A DNA stretch of 64,000 bases from Rhodoluna sp. (GTDB taxonomy: Bacteria; Actinomycetota; Actinomycetes; Actinomycetales; Microbacteriaceae), in contig JAHEDR010000001.1 in assembly GCA_024641095.1 (NCBI GenBank), positions 446,387-510,386 of the forward strand, given 5' to 3'. Shown piece after piece: positions 19,898-31,634 of this stretch. How positions within the stretch are numbered: the stretch's first letter is position 1; each line of letters starts with the position of its first letter. Both the position numbers and the translations under genes were made by a program. The notes below the pieces were generated by a model. The model was given only the letters and a program-made list of their open reading frames with translations. It did no database searches and had not been told where the DNA came from.

Positions 19898-22800
19898 TTG
19901 TGACCTCCAAAATTTCTTGCCAGACCAAGTCGCTGTCTGGGTCAACTCCGTTTTTGCTTGCCTTGTCTCTAATAGCCAAAACGCTCGCGTAGTCACGAGG
20001 CAAAATGCATGTGAAGTTCTTCACTTCAGCCTGGAAGTTTTCTAGAAGCGACTTAGCCAAAGCAGAATCGGTCTCAGAAACGTGACGCTGAAGCAATTGC
20101 TTCAAGTGCTCAGTCTGTGTCTCACTCAGTTCGTTGATATGCAATTCACGGGCACTTAGCGCTTCGTGGTTCACGTGGTCCGCGCGAAGTTTGTAAATAT
20201 ACGCAACACCACCAGACATACCAGCGCCTAGGTTTCTGCCAGTAGGTCCAAGAATTACCGCGGTTCCACCGGTCATGTACTCAAGGGCGTGATCGCCACA
20301 GCCTTCGGCAACAGCAGTAACACCTGAGTTTCTAACCAAGAAACGCTCACCAACGATGCCTCGCAAGAACATGGCACCACTTGTTGCTCCGTATCCAATT
20401 ACGTTTCCGGCGATGATGTTCTTCTCGGCGGCAAACACACTTGCGCGGTCTGGGTGAATGACGATAGTTCCGCCTGACAAGCCCTTGCCCACGTAGTCGT
20501 TTGAGTCACCTTCAAGGGTTAACTTAATTCCCTTAGGAACGAATGCGCCAAACGATTGACCCGCTGAACCCTTTAGTTTTATGTCGATGGTTCCATCAGG
20601 AAGCCCCTCGGCACCGAACTTTTTAGTGAGCTCATTACCAAGCATGGTTGCTACCGCCTGGTCAACGTTGGTAATCGGAAGTTCAATCTGAACTGGCTTT
20701 GAGTTATTCAAAGCCTCGCCGGCCAATTCGATCAACTTGTGATCAAAGTGCTTTTCAAGTTCGTGATCTTGCACGGTGACGCGTCGTCTTGATGCACCAG
20801 CAGGAATCGCAGGAGTCGCAAGAATAGGTGAAAGATCAAGCCCATCAGCCTTCCAGTGTTGGATGGCGCGGTTCACATCAATTAGCTCGCTGTGGCCGAT
20901 TGCCTCGTCGAGAGTCTTGAAGCCCAGAGCAGCTAGGTATTCCCTAACTTCTTGAGCTAAGAATTCAAAGAAGTTAACTACGTGATCGGCTTGACCTGTG
21001 AATCGTGATCTCAAAGTTGGGTTCTGAGTAGCAACACCAACTGGGCAAGTGTCTAGGTGGCACACGCGCATCAAAATGCAACCCTCAACAACCAAAGGTG
21101 CTGTTGCGAAGCCAAATTCCTCAGCACCAAGTAACGCGGCAATGATTACGTCACGACCGGTCTTCATTTGGCCATCAACCTGAACCGATACGCGATCGCG
21201 CAATCCGTTTAGAAGAAGAGTTTGCTGAGCCTCAGCTAGTCCAAGCTCCCAAGGAGTACCAGCGTGCTTCAAAGAGTTCAGCGGGCTGGCTCCGGTACCA
21301 CCATCGTGACCAGATACAAGAATTACGTCTGCCTTGGCCTTAGCAACACCGGCTGCAACTGTTCCAATACCAACCTGAGAAACCAACTTAACGTGAACTC
21401 TGGCGGCACGGTTTGCACGCTTCACGTCAAAAATCAATTGCTTTAGGTCTTCGATTGAGTAAATGTCGTGGTGTGGTGGAGGAGAAATCAGACCAACGCC
21501 TGGAGTCGAGTGACGAGTCTTAGCAATCCATGGATAGACCTTGTTCGGCGGAAGTTGACCACCTTCACCAGGCTTTGCACCTTGAGCCATCTTGATCTGA
21601 ATGTCGTCGGCGTGAGTCAGGTACATGCTGGTCACACCAAAACGGCCAGAAGCAACCTGTTTGATTGCAGAACGTCGTGTTGGGTCTAGCAGACGTTCAA
21701 CGTCCTCGCCGCCTTCGCCAGTGTTTGACTTTGCGCCAAGACGGTTCATTGCAATCGCAAGTGTTTCGTGAGCTTCAGGTGAAATGGAACCGTAAGACAT
21801 GGCCCCAGTAGAGAAACGCTTAACGATGTCGGCAACAGATTCCACTTCGTCAAGAAAAACAGAAGGACGAACTCCCTCGCGCAAGGTGAACAATCCACGA
21901 AGAGTCATCAAGTTTTCGGCTTGGTCATCCACAGACTTTGTGTACTCGCGGAAAATTTCGTAGTTCTTGCTCTTGGTTGAGTGCTGAAGTTTAAAAATAG
22001 TTTCAGGGTTGAACAAGTGCGGTGGGCCCTGACGGCGCCACTGGTACTCACCACCGGTATCAAGTGAAACGTGTGGGTTTAACGCCTCGTCTACCGGGTA
22101 AGCACTAGCGTGACGGTGAGTGATTTCTTCGGCGATAACTTCTATGCCAATACCGCCGAGCTGGCTCGTGGTACCAGTGAAGTAAGTGTCAATGAATTCC
22201 TGGCTCAAACCAATCGCCTCAAAGCACTGAGCGCCAGAGTATGAGGAAACGGTTGAGATACCCATCTTTGACATGATCTTCAAAACACCTTTACCAAGTG
22301 CCTTGATCAAGTTCTTTTGTGCGTCATAAACGCTAAGGCCGGCGATCTGACCAGACTTAACCATTTGCTCTACGGATTCAAGAGCAAGGTAAGGGTTAAT
22401 TGCTGCGGCACCGTAACCGATAAGTGCAGCAACATGGTGAACCTCACGAACGTCGCCGGCTTCAACAACTAAACCAACCTTTGTTCTAAGTCCTGCGCGA
22501 ATTAGCGCGTGGTGAACAGCTGAAGTTAGTAGCAGCGAAGGAATTGGTGCCATCTCACGGTTGCTGTCTCTGTCAGACAGCACTAGGTAAGTTGCTCCGT
22601 CGGCGATGGCAGCTTCTACCTCTTCAAAAATTTCGCGAATGCGAGCTGATAGAGCGTCTGCGCCGCCATCCACTCGATAGGTGCCGCGAACGGTGAAAGC
22701 TTGCCCAACACCAGGGCGCTCATCGATGTGCTGAATCTTTGCTAGCTCATCGTTGCTAATCACTGGGAAGTTCAAAATAACCTGCTGGGCGTGCTCAGGC

Positions 22801-24443
22801 GTTGCTGTCAGCAGGTTGCGCTCTGGACCAATACCGGTGCTTAAAGATGTCACAACCTCTTCGCGAATTGAATCAAGTGGCGGGTTGGTAACTTGTGCGA
22901 ATTGCTGAACGAAGTAGTCAAAAACTAAACGAGGACGATCCGAGATGGCAGCGATCGGAGTGTCTGAACCCATTGCACCAAGGGGCTCAATTCCATTGCG
23001 GGCCATCGGTGCAAGCAAGATACGAAGTTCTTCATCGGTGTAGCCAAATGTGCGCTGACGACGGTTCACAGATGACGCGGTGTGGGCAATGTGCTCACGC
23101 TCTGGAAGGTCCTTCAGGTTAATTCTGTTTTCTTCTAGCCACTGACCCCAAGGTTCAATTGCGGAAATTTCCGCTTTGATTTCGTCGTCGTCAATTAGGC
23201 GACCGTTTACGGTGTCAGCAAGGAACATGCGACCAGGCTGCAGACGACCCTTGCGAACAATCTTGCTTGGATCAATTTGTGCAACACCGATTTCAGAAGC
23301 AAGCACTACAAGGCCGTCTTCTGTGACTACGTACCTACCCGGGCGCAAACCATTGCGGTCAAGAGTTGCTCCAACTAGCGAGCCATCGGTAAAGATAACT
23401 GCAGCCGGACCATCCCATGGTTCCATGAGCATTGAGTGGTACTCGTAGAAGTTCTTACGGTTTTCATCGATGTCGCTTTGCTTTTCCCATGCTTCAGGAA
23501 TCATCATCATCATGGCGTGAGGCAAGCTTCGGCCAGACATGTAAAGCAGTTCAACTACTTCGTCGAAGGAAGCTGAGTCAGATCCGTCTGGAGTGATGAT
23601 TGGCGTCAGTTGCTTGATGTCACCAAGCACATCAGCTGAAAGTTGAGACTCGCGTGAGCGCATCCAGTTGCGGTTTCCCTTGACGGTATTGATTTCACCG
23701 TTGTGCGCGATCATTCGGAATGGGTGCGCGAGTGGCCAAGATGGGAAGGTGTTAGTCGAGAAGCGTGAGTGAACCAAAGCCAAAGTTGATTCAAAACGTT
23801 CGTCGCTAAGGTCTGGGTAGAACGGCTCAAGCTGCAGGGTGGTGACCATGCCCTTGTAAACGATTGTGCGTGACGATAGAGATGGGTGGTACGCGCCAAG
23901 TGTGCGCTCTGATCGTTTACGAAGGCGGAATGCACGACGTTCCAAATCCATGCCAGTGGCTCCGTCTGGAGCAGAAACGAATACCTGTCGAATCGTAGGC
24001 ATTGCGTTTCTTGCAAGGTCACCCAGCACCTCTGGGTTTGTAGGCACTTCGCGCCAGCCCAGAACCTTTAGGTTTTCTTGCTTTGCAATGTCTTCAAAGC
24101 CAGCTTCAATGCGCTGCTCTTCGCCCACCTCAATAAAAACGAGACCGGCGGCGTATTCGCCCTTTGCCGGAAGTTCAAAACCAGCAACGGCACGAAGGAA
24201 TGAATCTGGCATCTGAGAAAGAATGCCGGCGCCGTCTCCAGTGCCTGCGTCTGAGCCAACGGCTCCACGGTGTTCAAGATTTGTAAGGGCGGTGAGTGCG
24301 GTCTTAACGATGTCATGTCCAGGAGTTCCGCGAAGGGTCGCAACCATGGCCAAACCACAGGCATCCTTTTCAAAAGATGGGTCGTATAGACCCTGGGCTA
24401 CCGGTGCGGTGCCAAATCTTTTGAACGGCGACATTTCGGACAT
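19890..24443 (-). CDS. gltB: Glutamate synthase, large subunit
   Basis: A 1517-residue alpha subunit of glutamate synthase, forming two glutamates from glutamine and 2-oxoglutarate. The amidotransferase nucleophile is Cys29 in [13 protein letters not shown], so a propeptide of about 28 residues is probably removed. The central FMN-binding region has [19 protein letters not shown] and [13 protein letters not shown]. The 3Fe-4S cysteines are in [13 protein letters not shown], and the C-terminal glycine-rich beta-helix region has [21 protein letters not shown] 12 bp upstream would extend the frame, but ATG 24443 sits 6 bp after GGAG and is preferred. It is followed by gltD with an overlap. Confidence 0.98.
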   Translation of the reverse strand: MSEMSPFKRFGTAPVAQGLYDPSFEKDACGLAMVATLRGTPGHDIVKTALTALTNLEHRGAVGSDAGTGDGAGILSQMPDSFLRAVAGFELPAKGEYAAGLVFIEVGEEQRIEAGFEDIAKQENLKVLGWREVPTNPEVLGDLARNAMPTIRQVFVSAPDGATGMDLERRAFRLRKRSERTLGAYHPSLSSRTIVYKGMVTTLQLEPFYPDLSDERFESTLALVHSRFSTNTFPSWPLAHPFRMIAHNGEINTVKGNRNWMRSRESQLSADVLGDIKQLTPIITPDGSDSASFDEVVELLYMSGRSLPHAMMMMIPEAWEKQSDIDENRKNFYEYHSMLMEPWDGPAAVIFTDGSLVGATLDRNGLRPGRYVVTEDGLVVLASEIGVAQIDPSKIVRKGRLQPGRMFLADTVNGRLIDDDEIKAEISAIEPWGQWLEENRINLKDLPEREHIAHTASSVNRRQRTFGYTDEELRILLAPMARNGIEPLGAMGSDTPIAAISDRPRLVFDYFVQQFAQVTNPPLDSIREEVVTSLSTGIGPERNLLTATPEHAQQVILNFPVISNDELAKIQHIDERPGVGQAFTVRGTYRVDGGADALSARIREIFEEVEAAIADGATYLVLSDRDSNREMAPIPSLLLTSAVHHALIRAGLRTKVGLVVEAGDVREVHHVAALIGYGAAAINPYLALESVEQMVKSGQIAGLSVYDAQKNLIKALGKGVLKIMSKMGISTVSSYSGAQCFEAIGLSQEFIDTYFTGTTSQLGGIGIEVIAEEITHRHASAYPVDEALNPHVSLDTGGEYQWRRQGPPHLFNPETIFKLQHSTKSKNYEIFREYTKSVDDQAENLMTLRGLFTLREGVRPSVFLDEVESVADIVKRFSTGAMSYGSISPEAHETLAIAMNRLGAKSNTGEGGEDVERLLDPTRRSAIKQVASGRFGVTSMYLTHADDIQIKMAQGAKPGEGGQLPPNKVYPWIAKTRHSTPGVGLISPPPHHDIYSIEDLKQLIFDVKRANRAARVHVKLVSQVGIGTVAAGVAKAKADVILVSGHDGGTGASPLNSLKHAGTPWELGLAEAQQTLLLNGLRDRVSVQVDGQMKTGRDVIIAALLGAEEFGFATAPLVVEGCILMRVCHLDTCPVGVATQNPTLRSRFTGQADHVVNFFEFLAQEVREYLAALGFKTLDEAIGHSELIDVNRAIQHWKADGLDLSPILATPAIPAGASRRRVTVQDHELEKHFDHKLIELAGEALNNSKPVQIELPITNVDQAVATMLGNELTKKFGAEGLPDGTIDIKLKGSAGQSFGAFVPKGIKLTLEGDSNDYVGKGLSGGTIVIHPDRASVFAAEKNIIAGNVIGYGATSGAMFLRGIVGERFLVRNSGVTAVAEGCGDHALEYMTGGTAVILGPTGRNLGAGMSGGVAYIYKLRADHVNHEALSARELHINELSETQTEHLKQLLQRHVSETDSALAKSLLENFQAEVKNFTCILPRDYASVLAIRDKASKNGVDPDSDLVWQEILEVTNG

Positions 24444-24493
24444 GCCACACTCCAATCATGAATTAGGAGGGACAACATTGGCCCAAAATAGCT

Positions 24494-24507
24494 AGCCCGG
24501 ATGGGCT
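24494..24507 (-). terminator. Weak hairpin between lgt and gltB
   Basis: The stem AGCCC / GGGCT with a 4-nt loop, followed on the minus strand by AGCTATTTT, lies in the 75-bp spacer after lgt. The stem is only 5 bp and the T-tract short, so it may be at most a partial terminator between the trp-lgt genes and gltBD. Confidence 0.3.
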
Positions 24508-24518
24508 GGAAATAATGA

Positions 24519-25382
24519 TTAATTAGACCTTGATTCTAATGCATCATCTCGGTAAACACTGGCCTCTTGGCCTTGCTGCTGGCGGCTTTGCCAGTAGAAA
24601 ATCGCGGCACCGATACCAATTCCAAGCAGCGCAGACCAAACGTTGGTTCTAAGCCCAAAGATCACATCGCTTGGGTCGATTCGGAGGTTTTCGGTCCAAA
24701 TACGGCCAATTGAATAGAAAATCAGGTAGCTGGCGTACATTTTGCCGTTTCTAAGCTCAAATTTGCGGTCTACCAAGAGCAATAGACCTACGCCCAGCAG
24801 GCTCCAGACGGATTCATAAAGGAAAGTTGGGTGGAACAGTGTCTCTGGCGGCAAGCCCGATGGAAATGCCGGGTTCCAAGAATCAATTTCAAGGCCCCAA
24901 GGCAAAGTGGTAGGCAGCCCAAATAGTTCTTGGTTGAAGTAGTTTCCCCAGCGACCAATGGCCTGAGCGAGCAGGATTCCCGGGGCAACGGCATCGGCAA
25001 AAGCCCAAAACTTGAGACCAGCTTGTTTTGTGCCAATCCAGGCACCTACTGCCCCACCAATGAGCCCGCCGTAAATGGCAATTCCGCCCTCCCACACTCT
25101 GAAAACTGCTGTCAGGTCAGCTCCTGGGTAGAAATAGTCACCACTGTGGGTCAGAACGTGAAAAATTCTTGCACCGATAATTGCCACCGGAACGGTCCAA
25201 AGGGCAACATCAAGAGCAAGACCACCCTTGGCTCCCCTTGCCTTAAGACGATAATCGGCAAGAAATATGGCCAACACAATGCCGGTCAAGATAAACAGTG
25301 CGTAGAAGTGAACTCTGATTGGCCCTAGCTGAATGAAACTTACTTCTGGGCTAGGGATGCTGCTCAAGAAAGCCGTAATCAT
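24519..25382 (-). CDS. lgt: Prolipoprotein diacylglyceryl transferase
   Basis: A 287-residue polytopic membrane enzyme that transfers diacylglycerol from phosphatidylglycerol to the lipobox cysteine of prolipoproteins. About seven hydrophobic segments are visible. The family signature is GRWGNYFNQELFG near residue 140, and the conserved Arg-containing FYSIGRIWTENLRID segment lies near residue 230. The start forms an ATGA overlap with the trpA stop, so lgt is translationally coupled to the trp genes. The trpA-lgt junction is a conserved actinobacterial arrangement without an obvious metabolic reason. Confidence 0.97.
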   Translation of the reverse strand: MITAFLSSIPSPEVSFIQLGPIRVHFYALFILTGIVLAIFLADYRLKARGAKGGLALDVALWTVPVAIIGARIFHVLTHSGDYFYPGADLTAVFRVWEGGIAIYGGLIGGAVGAWIGTKQAGLKFWAFADAVAPGILLAQAIGRWGNYFNQELFGLPTTLPWGLEIDSWNPAFPSGLPPETLFHPTFLYESVWSLLGVGLLLLVDRKFELRNGKMYASYLIFYSIGRIWTENLRIDPSDVIFGLRTNVWSALLGIGIGAAIFYWQSRQQQGQEASVYRDDALESRSN

Positions 25383-26167
25383 TTGCGCAAACCAGCTGAG
25401 ACTTCTTGAACCTTTTTGGTTAGCGCGTCCAGGCCGCCAGCTTGGTAGGCCTTCACAAATGCAGACCCAACGATTGCACCATCGGCATAGGTGTTAACTT
25501 CTACAACCTGATCTGCAGTTGAGATTCCAATACCTACTGCTGTGTTTTGGGTTGGTGACGCAGTGCGGATTGCAGAAACCACCTGCTTGGCAAGATTATC
25601 TACCGTGTCTCTGGCACCGGTGATGCCCATTGTTGAAACTGCATAAACAAAACCGCGACTCAAATCGCAGGCATTCTTTACGCGTTCAGGTGATGAAGTT
25701 GGCGCCGCTAGAAAAACTCGATCTAGATCAAGTTCGTCGGAAACTTTAAGCCAGTCCGAGGCTTCGTCGGGAATTAGATCAGGAGTAATAAGACCCGCTC
25801 CGCCAGCGGCTTTTAGGTCTTTGGCAAATTTCTCTACACCGTAACTCAATACCGGATTCCAATAGGTCATAACAAGCACTGGCGTATCAACAGCTGCGGT
25901 TATCTTTGCAACGGCTTCAAATGTTTGACTCAATCTGAAACCAGATGTAAGTGCTTGGTTTGTTGCCTCTTGAATTACCAATCCGTCCATTACTGGATCT
26001 GAATATGGAACACCCAGCTCCAAAACATCAACGCCGTTTTGGCACATTGCAATTGCAGCTTCAACCGATTCATCCAAAGATGGGTAACCAGCAGGGAAAT
26101 ACCCAATCAAAGAACCTTTACCGGATTCTTTGTTCTGCTTGAGACGTAGCGAAGTTTTACTTGGCAT
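25379..26167 (-). CDS. trpA: Tryptophan synthase alpha chain
   Basis: A 262-residue TIM-barrel subunit that cleaves indole-3-glycerol phosphate to indole and glyceraldehyde 3-phosphate, passing indole to TrpB. The catalytic Glu is in [16 protein letters not shown] and the catalytic Asp is in the same stretch. The phosphate-binding end has VGIGIST and [11 protein letters not shown]. The open frame extends to 26206, but ATG 26167 ([11 protein letters not shown]) follows GGAAG with proper spacing and overlaps trpB by 11 bp. Its stop overlaps the lgt start (ATGA). Confidence 0.97.
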   Translation of the reverse strand: MPSKTSLRLKQNKESGKGSLIGYFPAGYPSLDESVEAAIAMCQNGVDVLELGVPYSDPVMDGLVIQEATNQALTSGFRLSQTFEAVAKITAAVDTPVLVMTYWNPVLSYGVEKFAKDLKAAGGAGLITPDLIPDEASDWLKVSDELDLDRVFLAAPTSSPERVKNACDLSRGFVYAVSTMGITGARDTVDNLAKQVVSAIRTASPTQNTAVGIGISTADQVVEVNTYADGAIVGSAFVKAYQAGGLDALTKKVQEVSAGLRK

Positions 26168-27386
26168 TGTTACTTCCCTTTTGGCCATCGCTGTCAAGCA
26201 GTCCAAAATACTTAGCTGCTGTTTCCATGTCTTTATCGCCGCGTCCAGACAAATTAACCAAAATGCTAGAGCCGGCTGAAAGGATCTTTCCTAGCTTGAG
26301 TGCGCCTGCAAGTGCGTGCGCTGTTTCGATTGCAGGAATAATGCCTTCGGTTCTACTTAGTAGTCGAAGAGCGCTCATTGCTTCGGCATCTGAGATACCC
26401 ATGTATTGCGCACGGCCAAGGTCTTTTAGCCAGGCGTGCTCTGGACCAACACCCGGGTAGTCAAGGCCAGCAGAAATGGAGTGGCTCTCCGAAGTTTGGC
26501 CATCTGCATCCTGCAACATGTAGCTCTTTGCTCCATGTAGAACTCCGGGTCTTCCGTAATTCAAAGTGGCCGCATGCTTATCGGTGTCCATACCCTCACC
26601 GGCAGCTTCAAAGCCAAAAATTCGCACTTCTTCATCGTCCAGAAAAGCGTGGAAGAGTCCGATTGCATTTGAGCCACCGCCTACGCAAGCGGCCAAAGCG
26701 GTTGGCAAGAATCCAAACTCATTCAGCATCTGCTGACGGGCTTCAATACCAATAACGCTGTGGAAATCGCGAACCATTGTCGGGAACGGGTGTGGGCCGG
26801 CAACGGTTCCCAATAAGTAGTGTGTGCTGTCTACGTTCGCTACCCAGTCGCGCAGCGCCTCGTTGATTGCGTCTTTGAGGGTTCGGCTGCCTGTGGTCAC
26901 GGGTACTACACGTGCACCAAGCAGTTCCATTCGCGCAACATTGAGAGCTTGTCTCTGTGTGTCAACCTCACCCATGTACACAACACACTCAAGACCAAAT
27001 AATGCGGCGGCAGTTGCACTGGCCACTCCATGCTGGCCTGCTCCGGTTTCGGCAATAATTCTGGTCTTGCCCATGCGCTTGGCAAGTAGTGCCTGGCCAA
27101 GAACATTGTTGATTTTGTGGCTACCGGTGTGATTCAAGTCTTCACGCTTCAGGAAGATGCGCACATCTCCGGCGTGCTCGGCAAAACGCTTTGCCTCAGT
27201 AACTATGGATGGGCGGCCGGTGTATGTTCGGTGCAGCTCGCTAAGTTCGTGAGCGAAGGTTGGGTCAGCCTTGGCAGCGTTGTATGTTGCCTCGAGTTCA
27301 TCAAGCGCAGCAATGAGGGATTCCGGAACGAATCGGCCACCAAACTCACCAAAGTAAGGGCCTTCTTGACTACGCAGATTTGACAT
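26157..27386 (-). CDS. trpB: Tryptophan synthase beta chain
   Basis: A 409-residue PLP enzyme that condenses indole with serine to tryptophan. The PLP lysine is in [13 protein letters not shown], and the phosphate-binding loop is [15 protein letters not shown]. The COMM domain and the C-terminal LSGRGDKDM serine/PLP segment are present. The open frame extends 20 codons further, but [19 protein letters not shown] at 27386 is the normal N-terminus and lies 10 bp after the trpC stop. Single-copy, full-length trpB1-type sequence. Confidence 0.98.
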   Translation of the reverse strand: MSNLRSQEGPYFGEFGGRFVPESLIAALDELEATYNAAKADPTFAHELSELHRTYTGRPSIVTEAKRFAEHAGDVRIFLKREDLNHTGSHKINNVLGQALLAKRMGKTRIIAETGAGQHGVASATAAALFGLECVVYMGEVDTQRQALNVARMELLGARVVPVTTGSRTLKDAINEALRDWVANVDSTHYLLGTVAGPHPFPTMVRDFHSVIGIEARQQMLNEFGFLPTALAACVGGGSNAIGLFHAFLDDEEVRIFGFEAAGEGMDTDKHAATLNYGRPGVLHGAKSYMLQDADGQTSESHSISAGLDYPGVGPEHAWLKDLGRAQYMGISDAEAMSALRLLSRTEGIIPAIETAHALAGALKLGKILSAGSSILVNLSGRGDKDMETAAKYFGLLDSDGQKGSNNAK

Positions 27387-27396
27387 GCGACTAATT

Positions 27397-28176
27397 CTAA
27401 GACTTGCCCGCAGACAAAAAAGACTTGAGCATGGCGGCTGGATCATTTGTTACCAAGGCTTCGCCCACCAAGACGACATCGGCACCGTTTATTCGGTAGT
27501 GCGCGACATCGTCTGCGTTTCTAACCGCCGACTCAGCAACCTTGATTACGTCTGCCGGTATCTCGCTAACCAACCTGCTGAAAAGATCGCGATCGGTCTC
27601 GAAGGTTGACAAATCACGTGCGTTAACTCCAACAAGTTTTGCTCCTAAGCCCAGAGCAATTTTGAGTTCCTCGCCGCTGTGCGTTTCAACAAACGGAGTC
27701 ATTCCAAGTTGAATTGTGAACTCCATGAGTCTTGCAATGTTGGATTCAGGAAGCCCGGCAACAATAAGCAAAATAATGTCAGCCCCAGCTGCCCTAGCTT
27801 CCAAGATCTGGTGCTCCGTAGAGATGAAATCTTTACGGAGTAAAGGAACATTTACCCGGGCTCTAACTGCTTCAAGGTCAGAAAGTGAACCTTTGAACTT
27901 TCGTTCTTCGGTCAAAACACTGATAGCACTAGCGCCGTAGTTGGCGTAAATCTCAGCAAGGGCTGCTGGATCAGGAATTTCAGCCATTTGGCCGCGGCTC
28001 GGAGAGGCACGTTTAACCTCGGCAAGGATTTTGATGGTCTCGGCTGGAGCTAAGAACTCCATTGCATTAAGAGCTGGAGAGTTTGAAAGAGCCTGCTTCT
28101 CAACTTCAGCAAGCGGCTTGCTTTCTAATCTTCGAGCCGCGTCTGCAAGTGACCCAGCAAAAAGATCAGTTAGCAC
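27397..28176 (-). CDS. trpC: Indole-3-glycerol phosphate synthase
   Basis: A 259-residue TIM-barrel enzyme closing the ring of carboxyphenylaminodeoxyribulose phosphate to indole-3-glycerol phosphate. The conserved [11 protein letters not shown] active-site loop is near residue 52, with LLRKDFI near 110 and VGVNARDL near 182. It is monofunctional: no TrpF domain is fused. Actinobacteria usually lack trpF and use the bifunctional HisA/PriA isomerase, which is not in this window. The start overlaps the preceding small membrane protein gene by one base. Confidence 0.97.
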   Translation of the reverse strand: MLTDLFAGSLADAARRLESKPLAEVEKQALSNSPALNAMEFLAPAETIKILAEVKRASPSRGQMAEIPDPAALAEIYANYGASAISVLTEERKFKGSLSDLEAVRARVNVPLLRKDFISTEHQILEARAAGADIILLIVAGLPESNIARLMEFTIQLGMTPFVETHSGEELKIALGLGAKLVGVNARDLSTFETDRDLFSRLVSEIPADVIKVAESAVRNADDVAHYRINGADVVLVGEALVTNDPAAMLKSFLSAGKS

Positions 28177-28403
28177 TAGTGGTTGTTCTTAGACTTCTTG
28201 CCACCAACACCGTAACCTGCGCGCTTCAAAAGAATTCCTGCAGGAACTCCAAGCACAGTGAAAACCGCTGAGGCCCAAACAAGTGGAGCAAGGTCGAACC
28301 AGAAAGCAAAGGTTCCAACGGCAACACCCACCATGATGATGGTTACTGCGGTCCAAGAAGCTACTGAATCGCCGTGACCTGGATCGTTTAGGTTTTCTGA
28401 CAT
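28176..28403 (-). CDS. Small membrane protein in the trp cluster (DUF6704-like)
   Basis: A 75-residue protein with a polar N-terminus carrying DPGHGDSVASWTAV, two hydrophobic segments (about residues 18-36 and 40-60) and a basic C-terminal tail RAGYGVGGKKSKNNH. I recall the His-Gly-x-Ser-x-x-x-Trp-Thr N-terminus and KAGYGxGG tail from a Microbacteriaceae family labelled DUF6704, usually placed next to trp genes. No function is known. Its stop overlaps the trpC start, and it is 39 bp downstream of the next membrane protein gene. A helper role for a membrane-associated step is speculation. Confidence 0.82.
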   Translation of the reverse strand: MSENLNDPGHGDSVASWTAVTIIMVGVAVGTFAFWFDLAPLVWASAVFTVLGVPAGILLKRAGYGVGGKKSKNNH

Positions 28404-28442
28404 TGCTTACCTTCCTTTGTTCTTTCTAAATACTACCAAGCA

Positions 28443-28994
28443 CTAGCGCTGTTGATCCCAGAGTGAAATCGCGTCGGTAGGAGCTTTCGCACGGATTTTC
28501 TGGCCGCTTTTTTGGCTCTTTTCGGCCCAGAAGCGGCTTGCCCACGCTGCCCAAGCGAATCCAAGTGCAAGTGCCGTGTAACTTGCAACGCCAAAGAGTG
28601 CCAGTGGTAAGACCGTTTTCACAACGTCGGCGAGGCCGTGTGTTGCTGCAATACCGGTTGCTGTCTCTAATTGCTTTGATACCGATGAAAGGTTCTTTTC
28701 AGCTATGTTCAATAGGGCCAGCGCGGAGAGGCCAACACTAAGCACAGCACCAACTAACAACACTATGAGTCTTGACGTACCTCTGGTGAGAAACGTTGCA
28801 GCCGTAGCAGCAATGAGCGCAAGCAGGATTGGGCTGGTAAAAGTGTTAACGCTAAAGGCATCGAAACTCAGTAGCACTACTGATTCGTCGTTGGGCGACA
28901 TTGATACTTCGTACCAATTTTGACCCGATACGACCCAAGCCGCAATTTGTAGCAGCGCAATGCTGGCCAATACTCGACCGCGTGAAATGAACAA
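28443..28994 (-). CDS. Trp biosynthesis-associated membrane protein (TIGR02234-like)
   Basis: A 183-residue protein with about four transmembrane segments: near residues 8-22, 50-67, 75-95 and 130-160. It also has a short WYEVSMSPNDESVV periplasmic-type stretch after the first helix and a basic C-terminal tail. It matches the conserved actinobacterial membrane protein found immediately downstream of trpE. The biochemical role is unknown. The start codon directly follows the trpE stop at 28995, so the two are translated together. Confidence 0.85.
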   Translation of the reverse strand: MFISRGRVLASIALLQIAAWVVSGQNWYEVSMSPNDESVVLLSFDAFSVNTFTSPILLALIAATAATFLTRGTSRLIVLLVGAVLSVGLSALALLNIAEKNLSSVSKQLETATGIAATHGLADVVKTVLPLALFGVASYTALALGFAWAAWASRFWAEKSQKSGQKIRAKAPTDAISLWDQQR

Positions 28995-30521
28995 TTAATT
29001 TCCTCGACGAACCATGGAATTAGCCACGGCAATGGCGCGAAGTGGGGCACTCGCTTTCGTCAAAGTCTCTTGGTACTCAGATTCTGGGATTGAATCAAGT
29101 ACGATTCCAGCACCTGCTTGTACGTGAGCCAAGCCATCACGAATGTAAGCGGTTCGAATTGCGATTGCCAAGTTGGCGTTACCCGCGAAATCAAAGTAAC
29201 CAACTACCCCACCAAAAATTCCGCGGTTAGAAGTTTCGAGTTCATCGATAATTTGCAGTGCCCTTGGCTTTGGGGCTCCAGACAAGGTTCCGGCAGGAAA
29301 AGTTGCCTTGAACACATCAACCGGGGTGGCGTTTGGCGAAACTTGACCTTCAACGGTTGATACCAGATGCATGATGTGGCTAAAGCGGTGTACCTGCATA
29401 AACTCCGTGACAGTCACCGATTCTGGAACGCAAACTTTTAGTAGATCATTTCTTGCCAAGTCAACGAGCATCAAGTGCTCTGATTTTTCCTTGTTATCGG
29501 CAAGAAGAGAAACTTCGTGTGCAGCATCTGAATCAGCATCTTTACCGCGAGGTCTAGATCCTGCAATAGGGTGAGTTACTGCCTTGCCGTTCACCACTGA
29601 AACCAAAGACTCCGGTGATGATCCCACGACGGAATAGTCACCTGCCGCGTCAGCGAAATTCAGTAAATACATGTATGGGCTTGGATTCAAGGCTCTTAGA
29701 ACTCGGTAGATGTCCAGCGCACTTGCAGTTGCTTCTATGTCGAATCGTTGCGAGATTACAACTTGAAAAACATCACCAATACGTACGTAGTGTTTGGCTT
29801 TTTCAATGGAATCCAAAAAGTTTGATTTAGCGGTTCTGTGAGAAGCCTTTGGCTCGGTTGAGAAATCAACGTCGGCAATAACTGCCTCGCTAGGTTTCAA
29901 AAGTTCGTTGCGCATGGAATCAATGTGTTTGAGCGCATTTTCATAGGCAGCAGAAATGTCTACGCCCTCTTCAACAAACAGGTTTGATACAAGAAGCAAG
30001 CTGCTTGTTTCGTGATCCACCACAACTAGATCCCGGAACATTGCCAGAGCCAAAACTGGTGAGTCAAAGTCTTTTGAAGGTGCCTGAGGCAGGTTCTCGA
30101 TCTCGCGAATCAAATCCCAGCCCATTACGCCTACTAAACCGCTAGTCAGCGGTGGCAAATCTCCTATGGCCGGAGTAGTCCAAGAACTCTGAATTGCAGC
30201 CACCGCGTCGAGCGTTGAATTGGGTAATTCAAAACTGCCGTTCGCAAATGGGGCTGCCCCGCTTTCACTTAACCATTCGACTTTGTTGCCGCTGCTTTGA
30301 ACCAAAGTTCCACGGTTATTAACGCCAATGAAGCTGTATCTGTCCCATACGCCATGCTGAGCGGACTCAAGCAGAAAACTACCTCGCTTGGTTGCAGCGA
30401 GCTTTTCAAAGATAGATAGCGGAGTCTCCGTGCCAGAAAAAAGGGTTTCAATCACAGGAACTACCTTGTGGCTGGAAGATAGAGCCACCACTTCATCCAG
30501 AGTGAGTTGCGGCTTAGCCAT
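28995..30521 (-). CDS. trpE: Anthranilate synthase component I
   Basis: A 508-residue chorismate-utilising enzyme that makes anthranilate from chorismate and ammonia or glutamine. The tryptophan feedback site is recognisable at [18 protein letters not shown] (about residues 48-65). The catalytic domain contains [21 protein letters not shown] and [20 protein letters not shown], and ends with [18 protein letters not shown]. The partner glutaminase trpG and trpD are not in this window. It overlaps the end of hisI by 8 bp, joining the his and trp genes in one unit. No leader peptide for attenuation is seen because the gene is internal. Confidence 0.97.
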   Translation of the reverse strand: MAKPQLTLDEVVALSSSHKVVPVIETLFSGTETPLSIFEKLAATKRGSFLLESAQHGVWDRYSFIGVNNRGTLVQSSGNKVEWLSESGAAPFANGSFELPNSTLDAVAAIQSSWTTPAIGDLPPLTSGLVGVMGWDLIREIENLPQAPSKDFDSPVLALAMFRDLVVVDHETSSLLLVSNLFVEEGVDISAAYENALKHIDSMRNELLKPSEAVIADVDFSTEPKASHRTAKSNFLDSIEKAKHYVRIGDVFQVVISQRFDIEATASALDIYRVLRALNPSPYMYLLNFADAAGDYSVVGSSPESLVSVVNGKAVTHPIAGSRPRGKDADSDAAHEVSLLADNKEKSEHLMLVDLARNDLLKVCVPESVTVTEFMQVHRFSHIMHLVSTVEGQVSPNATPVDVFKATFPAGTLSGAPKPRALQIIDELETSNRGIFGGVVGYFDFAGNANLAIAIRTAYIRDGLAHVQAGAGIVLDSIPESEYQETLTKASAPLRAIAVANSMVRRGN

Positions 30522-30870
30522 TGCTTATTCCAAAGTCGGCAATTTCGTGCACGTCAAAACATGATTCGGCATTTGTGTGGCAAGCCGGACCAGCTTCATA
30601 TACAAGAATCAACAATGAATCAGAATCACAATCGGCCTCAACGCGAACGATGCGCTGCGTATTTCCTGAGGTTGCGCCCTTGTGCCAAAATTCGTTTCGA
30701 GACCTCGAAAAGAAAACAGTTTCACCAATTTCAAGAGATTTTGCGATTGATTCGCGGCTCATCCAGGCCAACATAAGAACGCGCTTTGAAGTGACGCTTT
30801 GCACGATTGCAGGAATTAGACCGGCATCATTGTAAGCAAGCGTTTCTAGGGAATCTTTGTTTAGCAGCAT
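30514..30870 (-). CDS. hisI: Phosphoribosyl-AMP cyclohydrolase
   Basis: A 118-residue enzyme for the third step of histidine synthesis, opening the purine ring of phosphoribosyl-AMP. The conserved [26 protein letters not shown] and [11 protein letters not shown] segments give the metal-binding Asp/Cys cluster, and [12 protein letters not shown] supplies further cysteines. It is monofunctional; the pyrophosphohydrolase HisE is a separate gene at 32509-32772. It starts 2 bp after the hisF stop and overlaps trpE. Confidence 0.96.
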   Translation of the reverse strand: MLLNKDSLETLAYNDAGLIPAIVQSVTSKRVLMLAWMSRESIAKSLEIGETVFFSRSRNEFWHKGATSGNTQRIVRVEADCDSDSLLILVYEAGPACHTNAESCFDVHEIADFGISNG

Positions 30871-30872
30871 GG

Positions 30873-31634
30873 CTATCTCGTTTCGTATCCTGCTAATTTT
30901 AGAGCTCCCTTAGCCTCAGCAATGGTAACCGAGCCCTCGTGGAAGATGGAGGCAGCAAGAATTGCATCAGCACCTGCTGCTGCAGCCACCGGGAAATCAG
31001 AGGCACTACCTGCTCCGCCGGATGCAATAAGTGGAATCGAGGCTATGTCTCTAATGGCCCCGAGCATTTCAGAATCAAAGCCCTGTCTGGTTCCGTCTGC
31101 GTCGATGCTGTTTACGAGCAGCTCCCCGGCACCCAGCTCAATGACCTGTTTGACCCAAGCAAGTGCATCTAAATCAGTTTCCTGGCGCCCGCCATGGGTG
31201 GTCACAATGAAGCCTGACTCAGTCTTTGGTGATCGTTTGAGATCTAGTGAAATCACGAGGACCTGATTGCCAAACCTGTTAGAGATATCTCTGAGTAGCT
31301 TTGGCGAACTGATGCCCGCTGAGCCAACGCTTACTTTGTCGGCCCCAGCTCCAAGAAGCTTGGCTACGTCCTCAACTTCTCTGATTCCGCCACCCACAGT
31401 GAGCGGAATAAAAACTTTTTCGGCACAAGCCGTGACCAAGTCATACATTGTGGATCGATTGTCAACGGTGGCCTTTACATCGAGAAAAGTTAGCTCGTCA
31501 GCGCCATCCTCGTAGTATTTTGCAGCGAGCTCAATTGGGTCACCAGCGTCGCGAAGATTCAAGAAATTGACGCCTTTTACAACGCGCCCCTCTGCAACGT
31601 CGAGGCAAGGAATGACTCGAACAGATAAAGACAT
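30873..31634 (-). CDS. hisF: Imidazole glycerol phosphate synthase subunit HisF
   Basis: A 253-residue TIM-barrel cyclase subunit that uses ammonia from HisH to form imidazole glycerol phosphate and AICAR. The catalytic Asp is in [16 protein letters not shown] (about residue 11), and the second Asp is in [11 protein letters not shown]. Phosphate-binding loops are TVGGGIR and ASGGAG. hisH and hisA are not in the window. It overlaps the hisG stop by one base. Confidence 0.97.
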   Translation of the reverse strand: MSLSVRVIPCLDVAEGRVVKGVNFLNLRDAGDPIELAAKYYEDGADELTFLDVKATVDNRSTMYDLVTACAEKVFIPLTVGGGIREVEDVAKLLGAGADKVSVGSAGISSPKLLRDISNRFGNQVLVISLDLKRSPKTESGFIVTTHGGRQETDLDALAWVKQVIELGAGELLVNSIDADGTRQGFDSEMLGAIRDIASIPLIASGGAGSASDFPVAAAAGADAILAASIFHEGSVTIAEAKGALKLAGYETR

